Positions 17,281 to 26,500 of a DNA stretch of 64,000 nucleotides are shown here, piece by piece. How positions within the stretch are numbered: the first letter of the stretch is position 1; every line of letters starts with the position of its first letter. The position numbers and the translations under genes were made by a program. The notes beneath the pieces are model-generated. The model had not been told where the DNA came from. It did not search any database and saw only the letters and a list, made by a program, of their open reading frames with translations. Origin of the DNA: Gammaproteobacteria bacterium (GTDB taxonomy: Bacteria > Pseudomonadota > Gammaproteobacteria > Xanthomonadales > Wenzhouxiangellaceae). The stretch is from contig JAJFKX010000046.1 in NCBI GenBank assembly GCA_021772985.1, positions 62,001-126,000 of the forward strand. The letters are read 5' to 3'.

Positions 17281-19269
17281 TTACGATTGGTGGTTTGTAG
17301 TCAATCCATATGTGGTCAGATAATACCGTATATCGGTAGGTTCTCCACAAAACCTGGAAAACAAATCTATACCTTTGTCAACGCCATTGGATTGTAGTAA
17401 TAGCTGTTTAAATTGCAGGGCGCAGGCCTGATCCAGTAATCCTGCTTGTTTAAATCGGGCGATAGCTTGAAGTGCGAGAACCTCGTTCCAGAAATACAAA
17501 TAATAGATTGCCTCATAGCCCCCACCAAACAGATGGCTGAGCCGATTTTGATACCGGTTGTATTCCGGCGTTGCATAGAGATTGCATTGAGTGCGTGCTT
17601 CATCCATCAGGCTTTGGGTGGAAGTCAGCTGATTTGAGCTGTGGAAACCGGTGTCAAAAAGCGCAATTTCCATTTGCCTCAGCAGGTGAATCAAATCAAG
17701 AGAGAAGGCCCGATTGCATTGAGTTTGGATCATATCGTTGGATGGTCTTTGCTCTGCAGGTACCGATCGTAATAAATAGTCGATGATCTGAGGTTCCCAG
17801 GCTAACTGCTCCAGAAATACACTTGGAAACTCGATCATATCCTCCCCCAGGCTTTCAATGCCGGACAATAATGCATATTCAGATTCTGAAAACAGATGGT
17901 GCAGGGTATGCCCAAACTCGTGAAACAAGGTTTGCAATTGGGTATGTGTCACCATATCCGGATGGTTGGAGCTACCAAGTGGGCAATATACGTAGGCGAC
18001 TGGAATTTGACGGCCTTGCGTTCGACACCATTGTTTTTGCAGTGCATAAGTTTTTGCAACACGATGTCCGACACTGTTGCTGGCAGTATTTAAATATAGT
18101 AATCCAGACAAATGCTTTTGCCGATAAACTTCATAAACTCTGAGGTTGTCATCCTGCTTATCAATCAGCTCCAAGTCAAAAATGAACAACTGCTGGAGTA
18201 GTTTCAATAACTGATCGATTACCGTATGTAATGGGAACTGCAGGGTATTAGTGCCAGCCTGGTGAGTGGCGGACTGAAGGGTATAACAATGCGCAACATA
18301 CCAGATGTCATAGGGTAGCAAATCAGCTATCTCGAGCCGAGTGCGGGCAAACTCGGTGAGCTTGGCAAAATAGGTCCTGGCTGCAGGCAGCAAAGCTTTA
18401 TTAAGCTTAACAAGAAATCCCTGCACATCATTGCCGTTGTTCAAGGATAAGTTTCTTAACCGCCACTCAGCGAAATTTTCATAACCATGAGTTTCAGCCA
18501 ACTGTGATCGCCGCTCATGAATAGCACGTATCACTGGTTCATTGTCGTAATCACCATTGGGTGATGCTTTGGACGCACAAGTTACAAACCCACGGTAAAG
18601 CTGCTCGCGGGTCTGGCGGCAGTGGCAGTTTGACATCATATCAATGTAATCCTGAAAGTCTAATGTCAGGACATAGCCTGATACATTATTTTGTGCAGCG
18701 ATATCAGCCGCCTGCTTCAGAATATTGTCCGGGATGCCGGCTATAGCAGTTTTATCATGTAGATGCAGGTACCAGTTATCCTCCGCCTGCTGAAGGCTGT
18801 GGATAAAGTCAGCCTCATGCATGTTGAGTTGCTGTTGAATGATGTTTTGTTTCTTATTGCTGGAGGTTCTATGCGGAGTGCTTTCCAGCAAACGTTGAGC
18901 AACCAGGCGCTCAGCAGGTGAGCCGGGGTTTTCAACAATTGCTTGTAGAGCTTTAATGCTAGCTTCGGAATTATTGAATGCCTCGATAACCTGATTAGAT
19001 TCCTGCTGAATCTGCTGTTTGAGTGTGGCCCATTGAGTGGGGTCGTGATCAGCTAAAAAGTCAAGCAATGCTGTGATCGAATAAAGCTTGTCAAGCATCT
19101 GATCAAGACAATGCAGCAGTTCAGATTGTTGTGTGCTGGTTTTGAAATGCTGGTGATTGCTTAAGCAATTATGGAGCTCATTGATATGACTTTTAAATTG
19201 CCTGTATATCAAATTTTCGTCAAGCAGCAATGAAGAAACTGGAAATGCAGCATGTATGGGTAAAAACAT
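17281..19269 (-). CDS. M3 family zinc metallopeptidase (oligopeptidase A / Dcp type) of the peptide locus
   Basis: 662 residues, close to oligopeptidase A and dipeptidyl carboxypeptidase. The zinc motif is HEFGHTLHHLF (His450, Glu451, His454), followed by the third-ligand region SGIESLGEDMIEFPSVFLEQ and the substrate-clamp block HLFGGGYEAIYYLYFWNEVLA, all typical of M3A. No signal peptide is evident, so it acts in the cytosol. M3A enzymes degrade short peptides, and Dcp members remove C-terminal dipeptides. Its place between the MFS gene (10 bp upstream) and the DUF6058-like gene suggests a job on the 17-residue peptide: maturation, leader removal, or self-immunity by destroying the processed toxin. 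The sequence is rather divergent from housekeeping OpdA. Confidence 0.85.
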   Translation of the reverse strand: MFLPIHAAFPVSSLLLDENLIYRQFKSHINELHNCLSNHQHFKTSTQQSELLHCLDQMLDKLYSITALLDFLADHDPTQWATLKQQIQQESNQVIEAFNNSEASIKALQAIVENPGSPAERLVAQRLLESTPHRTSSNKKQNIIQQQLNMHEADFIHSLQQAEDNWYLHLHDKTAIAGIPDNILKQAADIAAQNNVSGYVLTLDFQDYIDMMSNCHCRQTREQLYRGFVTCASKASPNGDYDNEPVIRAIHERRSQLAETHGYENFAEWRLRNLSLNNGNDVQGFLVKLNKALLPAARTYFAKLTEFARTRLEIADLLPYDIWYVAHCYTLQSATHQAGTNTLQFPLHTVIDQLLKLLQQLFIFDLELIDKQDDNLRVYEVYRQKHLSGLLYLNTASNSVGHRVAKTYALQKQWCRTQGRQIPVAYVYCPLGSSNHPDMVTHTQLQTLFHEFGHTLHHLFSESEYALLSGIESLGEDMIEFPSVFLEQLAWEPQIIDYLLRSVPAEQRPSNDMIQTQCNRAFSLDLIHLLRQMEIALFDTGFHSSNQLTSTQSLMDEARTQCNLYATPEYNRYQNRLSHLFGGGYEAIYYLYFWNEVLALQAIARFKQAGLLDQACALQFKQLLLQSNGVDKGIDLFSRFCGEPTDIRYYLTTYGLTTNHQS

Positions 19270-19279
19270 CAGTGTAATA

Positions 19280-20524
19280 TCAGTCGGCAGTTTTGGGCTG
19301 GTAACGTTGAGATCCGGCTAACGGGCTGAATAGGCCAACAGTGCCACAGAAAACCAATATTATTGACATGAGGTAGATTATGATTCTGATGTCATCATAG
19401 GTTTGCATAATCCAGCCACCAACCACAGACGCCAGCGGAATGGAAAGAAAACTGATCATGCGGGTTGTTGCAACGGCACGGCCAAGAAATTTAAGCGGCA
19501 CAACCTTTTGTCTGAGTGTGAAGTAATTTACTGCGATAATGGAGTTGCAAATGACCACAAGCCCCCAGGCAATTCCAACACTTGAAGCATTTTTTGCGGC
19601 CAGCAACAGTAACGAAGAAAAACCAGCTGCGAGGGTGCACAAAAGAATAATTTTACCTTCCGGTAAAAATTTTGTCAGGTAAGGCGCTGCCAATGATCCG
19701 GTAATGGCGCCAGCACCCGATAGGGCAATGGTATAACCAACTTCTGTAGGTGAAAGACTGATGACATCAACCAGAAAATACATAAAATTCGCAAAAAATA
19801 TTGTTAGCGCAAAATTTAAGAAAATAAACAATATGCAGCCATATTTTATTACCGGGTTTTGCCATGAATAAAAAAAGCCTTCTTTAAGGTCATTCATAAT
19901 AGAGGCAACTTTGGTTTGCTTGCTATCTTTTTCAGATTTCATTGTTTTATCTGGAGTTAATCTGATTCGATAAATCAGTAAAAGAGATATCAAAAATGAA
20001 ACTGCATTGATCCAAATAGCATTGGATACACCCAGTAGAGCAATAATGCTACCGCCTGCCAGCGGACCTATCAAATCTAACGCATTGTCAGTGGTGTGTA
20101 AATATGAGTTTGCTTTCCCTAATTTATTTTTGGATACCAGGCGTGGAATGATGCTTTCATGTGCAGGGTGGTGAATCGCCGAAACCGAGGCGACCACAAA
20201 GACCAGTAAGTAAATGACTAATAAATCACTCAGCCCGAGAGATATACAGGCTGCTAAAACAATCACCAGCAGGCTGGAAAAAAAATCCCCTAATAACAGT
20301 ATGGTTTTTTGATTAAACCTGTCGGCTAATACCCCTCCGAAAGGAGTGACAAGGATAAATGGTAAGAATGTGATCCCATAAGCTACTGCCATGGACAAGG
20401 CTGATTTGGTTTCCTGGTAAATAAGAAAAGGAATACCCAGCCTATAAATCCAATCGCCAATAGATGACATGATATATGCTGAAAGCAAGAAAGAATAATT
20501 GCGATTAATTGGGCGGGTTTTCAT
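19280..20524 (-). CDS. MFS exporter (MccC-like position)
   Basis: 414 residues with about twelve membrane segments. It carries the MFS motif A between segments 2 and 3 (GGVLADRFNQKTILLLGD) and a Lys-rich central cytoplasmic loop (about 190-210). The architecture is that of the MFS_3 group (enterobactin-exporter type) to which the microcin C exporter MccC belongs. In MccC systems the exporter directly follows the adenylyltransferase gene and confers part of the self-resistance; the same order is seen here. Likely role: inner-membrane export of the modified peptide. It is separated from the upstream adenylyltransferase by 157 bp of non-coding sequence and from the peptidase by 10 bp. Confidence 0.82.
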   Translation of the reverse strand: MKTRPINRNYSFLLSAYIMSSIGDWIYRLGIPFLIYQETKSALSMAVAYGITFLPFILVTPFGGVLADRFNQKTILLLGDFFSSLLVIVLAACISLGLSDLLVIYLLVFVVASVSAIHHPAHESIIPRLVSKNKLGKANSYLHTTDNALDLIGPLAGGSIIALLGVSNAIWINAVSFLISLLLIYRIRLTPDKTMKSEKDSKQTKVASIMNDLKEGFFYSWQNPVIKYGCILFIFLNFALTIFFANFMYFLVDVISLSPTEVGYTIALSGAGAITGSLAAPYLTKFLPEGKIILLCTLAAGFSSLLLLAAKNASSVGIAWGLVVICNSIIAVNYFTLRQKVVPLKFLGRAVATTRMISFLSIPLASVVGGWIMQTYDDIRIIIYLMSIILVFCGTVGLFSPLAGSQRYQPKTAD

Positions 20525-20681
20525 TTTCCAGACCTATGTGCAGTGGTGATAAGGCTGTTCAGCTGAATGTTGGTTAATAGCTTTCCAGTTGGTTATGGCC
20601 TATTGCCATATGCATTACTACCATTTGCCAAACCTTGGTATGACCAGCATTCCAAATTAACAAAGTGGGTGATCACCGAGT

Positions 20682-21821
20682 TCAAGCCACCTTGTTAAGC
20701 GGTGGTGTTTTAATGGGTGAGCAGGTTGGGCAATTAGTATTTAGCTCCCAGGATTCGGATTCTTCAATCATCATGGTAGTGAAATCGATACTCATCAAAC
20801 GGTTATTAGCCACTGGTTCTACAATATTTGTGACGATGCGGATAAGTTCTGAAATCATCAGGCCGGTGATTACCGAAACAAAGCCTACAACTGCAGGAGC
20901 AGGAACTAATGGGGCCGGGCATTCATCGTCCATTTGTTTTTCCATATCCAGCAATCGGCTTGAAACAGGATCGTTGTGATCGACATAGGAACGCCAGCAG
21001 TCAACACAGCCTGATTTACGGGGTGTTACCGAATAATAGGATGCTTGTTGGTTATTAAGTCCGCCGTTAATAAAAGGTATTCCCAGCTCGCAGCAGGCCT
21101 GATTAAGCCACTGGACCATTTTCATTTTTGGTTTGTCGGCAACACAAATAATAATGTCGCGATCACCCATGATTTCGGTTAGATCTTCTGGCCCGGTTAT
21201 GCGGTGATGAAAGAACTGTGTTTTCAAATTGGGTTGAAATAGTTTAATACGTTCCTCTGCCACCCATATTTTATCTTTGCCGATGTCACTTGGTGTATAG
21301 AGTATCTGTCGGTTCAGATTAGATAATTCAATCTTGTCAAAATCGACGGCTTTTATGTCATAAACACCTAAGGCTGCTAGATCAAACAAAATATGCGTAC
21401 CCAATCCGCCAACGCCACATAAGCCTACCCGACAGTTTTTGATGGCAAGTTGTGCATCGTATTTGTTTTCATTTAAGCTACAATATGAGTTGTAAAATTC
21501 AAAGTTACGGCTCCAGCGTTCCAGATCGTATTCATTTAGTTCGGCGGGCGGTGAGCAACGGGCATCTTCTATTAACAGGGCGTCATCTAAAGACTGCAGC
21601 ATTTCATTGATTTTAGTTCTGGTTATTCCAGGTCTGGTTTCGATAAGCGTTTTTTTTATTTCTTCAAAAGAGTGCTCCCCATTTAGTTGATGGCAAAATG
21701 CTTCAATGTTTCCATTCGGATCATCAACATGAAATGAGAAACCAGAAGATTGGAAATATACTTTTCTATCTAGAATATATAGTAGAACAGTGGACTTAAG
21801 TTTTGGATAAACATCAGACAT
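20682..21821 (-). CDS. MccB-like ThiF/E1 adenylyltransferase with N-terminal RiPP-recognition domain
   Basis: 379 residues from the ATG at 21821, which has GAGGG 6 nt upstream. A longer frame from 21875 would begin inside the hairpin. Residues 1-90 form a winged-helix, PqqD/RRE-like domain. Residues 100-379 are the E1 adenylation domain: SRNFEFYNSY, the nucleotide loop GVGGLG (136-141), VDFD (159-162), SNLNRQ (167-172), and two zinc pairs, Cys272/Cys275 and Cys364/Cys367. No downstream thiolating Cys domain is evident. This layout and the SRNFxxYxSY and INGG blocks match the microcin C enzyme MccB, which adenylates the C-terminus of the precursor peptide. PaaA of pantocin A is a related alternative. 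The chemistry on the present peptide is inferred. Confidence 0.82.
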   Translation of the reverse strand: MSDVYPKLKSTVLLYILDRKVYFQSSGFSFHVDDPNGNIEAFCHQLNGEHSFEEIKKTLIETRPGITRTKINEMLQSLDDALLIEDARCSPPAELNEYDLERWSRNFEFYNSYCSLNENKYDAQLAIKNCRVGLCGVGGLGTHILFDLAALGVYDIKAVDFDKIELSNLNRQILYTPSDIGKDKIWVAEERIKLFQPNLKTQFFHHRITGPEDLTEIMGDRDIIICVADKPKMKMVQWLNQACCELGIPFINGGLNNQQASYYSVTPRKSGCVDCWRSYVDHNDPVSSRLLDMEKQMDDECPAPLVPAPAVVGFVSVITGLMISELIRIVTNIVEPVANNRLMSIDFTTMMIEESESWELNTNCPTCSPIKTPPLNKVA

Positions 21822-21866
21822 AATAAACCCTCTTCCGTGAGTGCAGAATATTTTATCGAGATTAGA

Positions 21867-21895
21867 AAGCCCCATTCAATTAATGAATAGGGCTT
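21867..21895 (-). terminator. Hairpin between the peptide ORF and the adenylyltransferase gene
   Basis: AAGCCCTATTCA and TGAATGGGGCTT (minus-strand sense) form a 12-bp stem with one G-T wobble around the 5-nt loop TTAAT. No U-tract follows. In microcin C operons a hairpin at this place ends most transcripts after mccA, stabilises the short mRNA and lets only a fraction read through to mccB. The position here is identical, so the same role as a partial terminator is proposed. Confidence 0.68.
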
Positions 21896-21916
21896 CCGTA
21901 AGCTTAGCTTACTTCA

Positions 21917-21970
21917 TTAGCCAACATTCGCGCGGCCAGAAGCGCTATTACGAGTTTTAGTAAGATTCAT
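21917..21970 (-). CDS. 17-residue precursor peptide ORF (candidate MccA-like)
   Basis: The minus strand reads ATG ... TAA for MNLTKTRNSASGRANVG. The ATG has an excellent Shine-Dalgarno sequence (AGGAG, 6 nt spacing), far better than those of many genes in the window, and the stop is doubled (TAATGA). It is the first ORF of a run that continues with the hairpin and the MccB-like gene. Size, Ser/Thr/Asn/Arg/Gly composition and place match microcin C precursors such as MRTGNAN. The oddity is the end: MccB substrates end in Asn, whereas here the Asn is third from last, followed by Val-Gly. Either the enzyme activates a C-terminal Gly, as E1 proteins do for ThiS and ubiquitin, or Val-Gly is removed first. 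Confidence 0.7.
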   Translation of the reverse strand: MNLTKTRNSASGRANVG

Positions 21971-21978
21971 GATGATCT

Positions 21979-22066
21979 CCTAATTAGGTTATGACCATAT
22001 CAAAAAATAGGTTTATTAAATTTTGACACCCACTTGATACATGCAATCAGAGAATCGCCTAATTAG
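21979..22066. repeat. Two copies of CCTAATTAG(G), candidate operator
   Basis: CCTAATTAGG at 21979-21988 is a perfect 10-bp palindrome whose minus-strand TTAGGAG is also the ribosome site of the 17-codon ORF. CCTAATTAG recurs at 22058-22066, 79 bp away. Paired palindromes around a start region are compatible with a dimeric repressor. No regulator gene lies in the locus. Confidence 0.35.
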
Positions 22067-22202
22067 TATTCCCCTATTTAGGCATGTGTACAGAAAGGAC
22101 AGACTTAGCACGACGTCCTTGTCTACCAAGCGCGGCTCAAATGCTAGCATATATTTTAAGTTATTTCTAATATAAAAAACATTCATGAATAATGTTGTTA
22201 GC

Positions 22203-22231
22203 ATTAAATTTATATTTAATATAAATTTAAT
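22203..22231. repeat. 13-bp perfect inverted repeat in divergent promoter region
   Basis: ATTAAATTTATAT (22203-22215) and ATATAAATTTAAT (22219-22231) are exact inverted copies with a 3-bp spacer. The element lies between the two divergent operons. It may be a protein-binding site or an intrinsically bent or melting AT tract. The composition makes chance palindromes more likely here than elsewhere. Confidence 0.5.
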
Positions 22232-22557
22232 TATAGACTGGTTGTTTTACATTGTTTTTCATTCACAATATATTCACAAGAATCATTAAAAATTAATTTA
22301 TCCAAAAAAATTAAACAACATTATTAGGCATGTCAATCAAATGGAATCGGTAAGCTAAGATGTCTGACTGGAATAATGTTGAGAAAGCGACTATATTATC
22401 TAATGAGCCGCTAAGTATAGGGTTTTGAAAAACTTAAATCGTTTTTTTGTTGAACGATGAAAGGGTGGTTTTAAGGTGGTCAATCAAGTTTATTTTTGAC
22501 TTACTATCGCCTATACGTGAGTAGCTCTCGGAAAGGATTCCATTAAAGAGGTTGTTT

Positions 22558-23598
22558 ATGGATAAACTGATACTAATCCTGGCGGGGATTATGTTCTCTG
22601 CGATCATTTTTGCCAATGATGCTGCGCTAGTTCGGTTGGCGCAGGTTGAAGAGACGCAAGGTCCTGAGGTTATGTGGTTGGTTGGGGAAGTGAAAAGTGC
22701 TGTTAATACAGTGCTCTCAGCTGAAATTCCTGGACGCATAATACAGATTGTGGAACAAGGCCATTACCTGCATCAGAACCAGATAATAGCAGAAACAGAT
22801 ACCGAGTTATTAGGTCTGCTGATTGAAGAAAACCAAGCCAACATTAACGGGCTTAAAGCTACGTTGCTGCAACTTCAACAGAAACATGCTCGACTGTTAC
22901 AGTTAAACCATCAAAACTCTGTTTCTCAACAGGAATTGGATGATATTATTTCTGATCTAAGCGTTTCAGAAAACCGGTTGCATTCAGATCAGATCAGGCT
23001 TAAACAGCTTTTATATCGCCAGCAAAGATCAGTAATTACAGCTCCATTTAACGGGATGGTGATCGAACGTTATGCGCAACCAGGTGAATGGCTGGATGTT
23101 GGCGATCAAGTGGTCAGGTTTGTTGACTTAAATGATCTTCGTGTTGAAGTAAAAACACCGATCTGGTTACAACCTCAAATCGCGGTTGGTTCTCCGATTG
23201 TTGCTCGTCTGGGTGACCAGTCAAAGTTAATGAATGTACTGGCAGCCATTCCGCCTGGTCAGGATAATGATCACCAACTGAAAGTGGTGTTGGATGCTGT
23301 CGAGAGTGGATGGCCGATTGGTTCACAGGCCCAGGTGGCTATTCCCAGTTCAACTGATAACACCCATCTGGTAGTGCCATACGACGCGCTGGTTATCAGA
23401 GAGCAAGATATCTATGTGATGCATGTCAGTGATGATGATATTGCTCGACGAGTACCGGTGGAGATTGGTGTAGGTAATGCCAGCTATATACAGGTAAAAG
23501 GCGAGCTGCAAGTAGGTGATTATGTAGTGGTACGAGGCGCGGAATCCCTGCTGGATGGTCAATCGGTAACTCGCATGGAGCAACTCGGAGCGAGATAA
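22558..23598 (+). CDS. RND efflux periplasmic adaptor (HlyD/AcrA family)
   Basis: About 346 residues from the ATG at 22558 (AAAGAGG 6 nt upstream; a TTG two codons earlier is less likely). A signal peptide ends near FA-ND. The body has the adaptor layout: a lipoyl/barrel half (IPGRIIQIVEQGHYLHQNQIIAETD), a coiled-coil hairpin (about 85-150), the second lipoyl half (ITAPFNGMVIERYAQPGEWLDVGDQVV), beta-barrel and membrane-proximal domains. No lipobox Cys is seen. It joins an RND pump to an outer-membrane channel. Its stop overlaps the start of the pump gene (TAATG), so the two are translationally coupled. It opens the plus-strand operon divergent from the peptide genes. Confidence 0.88.
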   Translation: MDKLILILAGIMFSAIIFANDAALVRLAQVEETQGPEVMWLVGEVKSAVNTVLSAEIPGRIIQIVEQGHYLHQNQIIAETDTELLGLLIEENQANINGLKATLLQLQQKHARLLQLNHQNSVSQQELDDIISDLSVSENRLHSDQIRLKQLLYRQQRSVITAPFNGMVIERYAQPGEWLDVGDQVVRFVDLNDLRVEVKTPIWLQPQIAVGSPIVARLGDQSKLMNVLAAIPPGQDNDHQLKVVLDAVESGWPIGSQAQVAIPSSTDNTHLVVPYDALVIREQDIYVMHVSDDDIARRVPVEIGVGNASYIQVKGELQVGDYVVVRGAESLLDGQSVTRMEQLGAR

Positions 23599-26500
23599 TG
23601 ATCCAGTTCAGCCTGTGGTGTCAGCGGAATGTTGCAGTTTTTGGGTTGCTGCTTGGTATGGCAATTGTAGCCAGCCTTGTCGCCATCAGGCAATTACCAC
23701 TGCAATTATTACCGAACGTTGATCTGCCGGAAATCAGCATTGTTACATTGTGGCGTGCCGCATCACCCAAAGAAATGGAAGTTCAGATCGCAGTCCCACA
23801 AGAAAAAGTGTTACGTGGTATCCCGGGACTTAAACGGATTCAGACCGACCTGCTGGCCGGTAGTGCGACTATTACCATGACTTTTCGTCTCGGTACAGAT
23901 ATCAATGAATCGTTGATTGAGGTTGTCAGCCGGTTAAGCCGGGCACCTGCACTTCCAGGCGATGCCGAGGAGCCGGTAATTACCACCAATGGTGCATTAA
24001 ATGGCAATGTTGCGGGAACCTTTATTATCAAGACAAAGCCCGGCAACACACGTCATGTCAATGAATATATTGAGTATGTTGAAGATGCTGTTATGCCCAG
24101 GTTTCAACAACTCCCCGGTATTGCCAGCGTCTCTTTCGATAATGATTTGCGTACTGAAGTTCGCATAACGGTAGATCCTTATCTTATTGCGCATCTTGAT
24201 ATAGGTATTGCTGAGTTGAAACGGTTGATCAACCAGCGACAGGATGTTACCGGAGGGGTAGCCGAAGTAGGGCGGCGGCAGTATATGGTTCGGTTGAGCG
24301 GTGCAGAAAGTATCGAAGAACTGGGCAATGCTGTGCTTAAATGGCGTAACGGACAGCCGGTCTACCTGCGTGATATAGCCACTATCAGTTATCAGCATGC
24401 CAGGCAAACATTGACTTTGCGTCAGAATGGACGTGATGCTTTGATGTTAATTGTAAGGCGCGCTACCGGTAGTAATGTTGTAGATATTTTGGACGATTCA
24501 GCTGCTGTCGTTGATGAGCTTAACCATGGCGAATTCGGCCGGCGTGGTTTAACCATCGAAAATTCCCTTGATACCAGTGTGTTTATTCGGCGCGCGGTGA
24601 TTATGGTTTTCAGTAATTTAGTAATCGGGGTCGTGCTGGCGGTTGCTGTTTTATGGTGGTTCTTACGCAATTATCAGCTTACCTTTGCTATTGCAGCCTC
24701 GATACCGGTATCACTGCTGATATCGGTGCTGGTATTGCGTATCTTTGATCTTAGCCTGAACGTGATTTCATTAGCTGGGCTGGCATTTGCGGTTGGTCTT
24801 ATTCTGGATGCGTCTATTGTCATCGCAGAAAGCGCTGTGCGTCATTCAAATGCAGCTAAAAACCTCACGCAGGGCATCAATAAAGGTGTTTCATCGGTTG
24901 CCATGGCCTTATTTGCTTCGACTGTTACAACAGTTGCGGTACTTGCGCCAATTTTGCTGATCGGTGGTGTGGAAGGCCAGATATTCAAAGATTTGGCGAT
25001 TGCATTGATTGCCGGTGTTACTTTATCGCTGGTGATCGCAATGACGATGCTGCCGATGTTGCTGGGTTTGTTTAAAGGAACATTGGATAACAGTTATTTG
25101 CAGCAGAACCATGCGCGTCAGGCAAAATGGTTGGCCGACCTGGTTATGCGGATTAACCGGAAACCCCAATACCGTTGGGTTTTGATTATCACCTTGCTGT
25201 TGTTGCCGTTGGTGTTGGCTTTGAAGTGGATTCCAGAGGCAGATTATTTACCGCCGGCAAATTATGATCAGATTGGTACTTTGTTTTCGATCAGCCCAGG
25301 TTATAACCTGCCGACTTTACATCAAGAACTAGGGGATCAGCTGGACTCACGATTAATGCCATATTTTAATGGTGAAAAGCAACCACGTTTGAAAAGTTTT
25401 TTGCTTTATCTGAGCCCAGAAGAAGGGTATCTGGGAATACGTACTCAAGAGCCTGATCAAATCGATGAAATGATGGAGTTGGTTAAGAACGATATCAGCA
25501 CTGGATTTGCCGATGTTGACGTGTTTACTTTTAGAACGCCGATATTTTCAAATTTTGGGGTAGGGCGAAATATCGATATTGATATTCATAGCCAGGATTT
25601 AAAATTGTCACAGCGTGTTGCCAGAGAAGCGGGCAGAATTTTATCCGAGGTATTACCCGAAGCCTATGTTGCGCCTGTTCCGGATCTTGCTAATGATGAG
25701 CCGGAATTGAGATTTACCATGAACGAAGCCAGGGCAACGGAATTTGGATTAGCATTTGAAGATCTCGGAGATTTATTAAAAGCCTATACAGAAGGTTTAT
25801 ATCTCAATGACTTTTTCGATGGTCAACGTCGCCGGGATGTTATTTTGGATGTTCCCGGCTGGCAAAGCCCTGATCAATTGCTGGCCATACCTGTGGCGAC
25901 TGCCTCAGGTGTTACTCTCCCGCTGAGAGAATTGGCTTCTGTCAAAACAACCAGCGGCCCAAGGGAGTTGCGCCGGATCAACTATCACAGAACGGTAACA
26001 CTGCAAATCACACCACCTGAAAACTTATCCCTGGAAGATACCTTGTCGCGTATTAATGAACAGGTATTGCCAACGGCGCGTGCGATGCTTCAAGACCAGG
26101 GCGTTATTGAAATCAGTGGCAGTGCCGATCGGTTAACTACGTTGCTCAGCACCATGGGTAAAAATTTTGTGTATGCACTATTGTTGCTGGTAATTTTATT
26201 AACCTTGTTGTTCAAATCGCTGCGTGACAGTTTATTGGTGGTTTTGACCATTCCATTGGCATTGGCTGGTGGGGTGGGTGCTTTGCACATGGTTAATTTG
26301 TTTACTTTCCAATCGATGGACTTACTGACCATGGTTGGTTTTGTCATATTGTTAGGTTTGGTGGTCAATAATGCAGTGCTATTGATCAACGAAACACATC
26401 ATAAGGAGCGCGAGGGTGCCAGCCGAAATGTGGCCATTCGGCATGCCATACAAGTACGCTATCTACCAATATTAATGACCACCTTGACCAGTATATTTGG

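Larger units (their letters stand above)
21971..22557. promoter_or_regulatory. AT-rich divergent control region of the peptide locus
   Basis: This 587-bp stretch separates the peptide operon (minus) from the efflux operon (plus) and is markedly more AT-rich than its flanks. It must hold both promoters, but I cannot name convincing -35/-10 pairs. It contains a 10-bp palindrome CCTAATTAGG (21979-21988) overlapping the peptide gene's ribosome site, a second copy CCTAATTAG at 22058-22066, the palindrome ATGCTAGCAT (22141-22150) and a 13-bp inverted repeat at 22203-22231. Very short frames (for example 22330-22353 and 22360-22428, plus) are present without good ribosome sites. Confidence 0.5.

Noticed and set aside
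21822-21875. Longer N-terminus for the adenylyltransferase (start at 21875)
   Set aside because: The ATG lies inside the hairpin arm, has no ribosome site, and the extra 18 residues precede the domain start; ATG 21821 has GAGGG at good spacing.
22016-22204. 62-codon minus-strand frame upstream of the peptide ORF
   Set aside because: It has no ribosome site, an unlikely composition and lies in the expected promoter region of the peptide operon; I treat it as chance.
22330-22428. Short plus-strand frames MSIKWNR (22330-22353) and a 22-codon frame (22360-22428) as alternative precursor peptides
   Set aside because: Neither has a convincing Shine-Dalgarno sequence, neither precedes the E1 gene, and they are expected by chance in AT-rich DNA. 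They should be kept in mind only if the 17-codon ORF is disproved.
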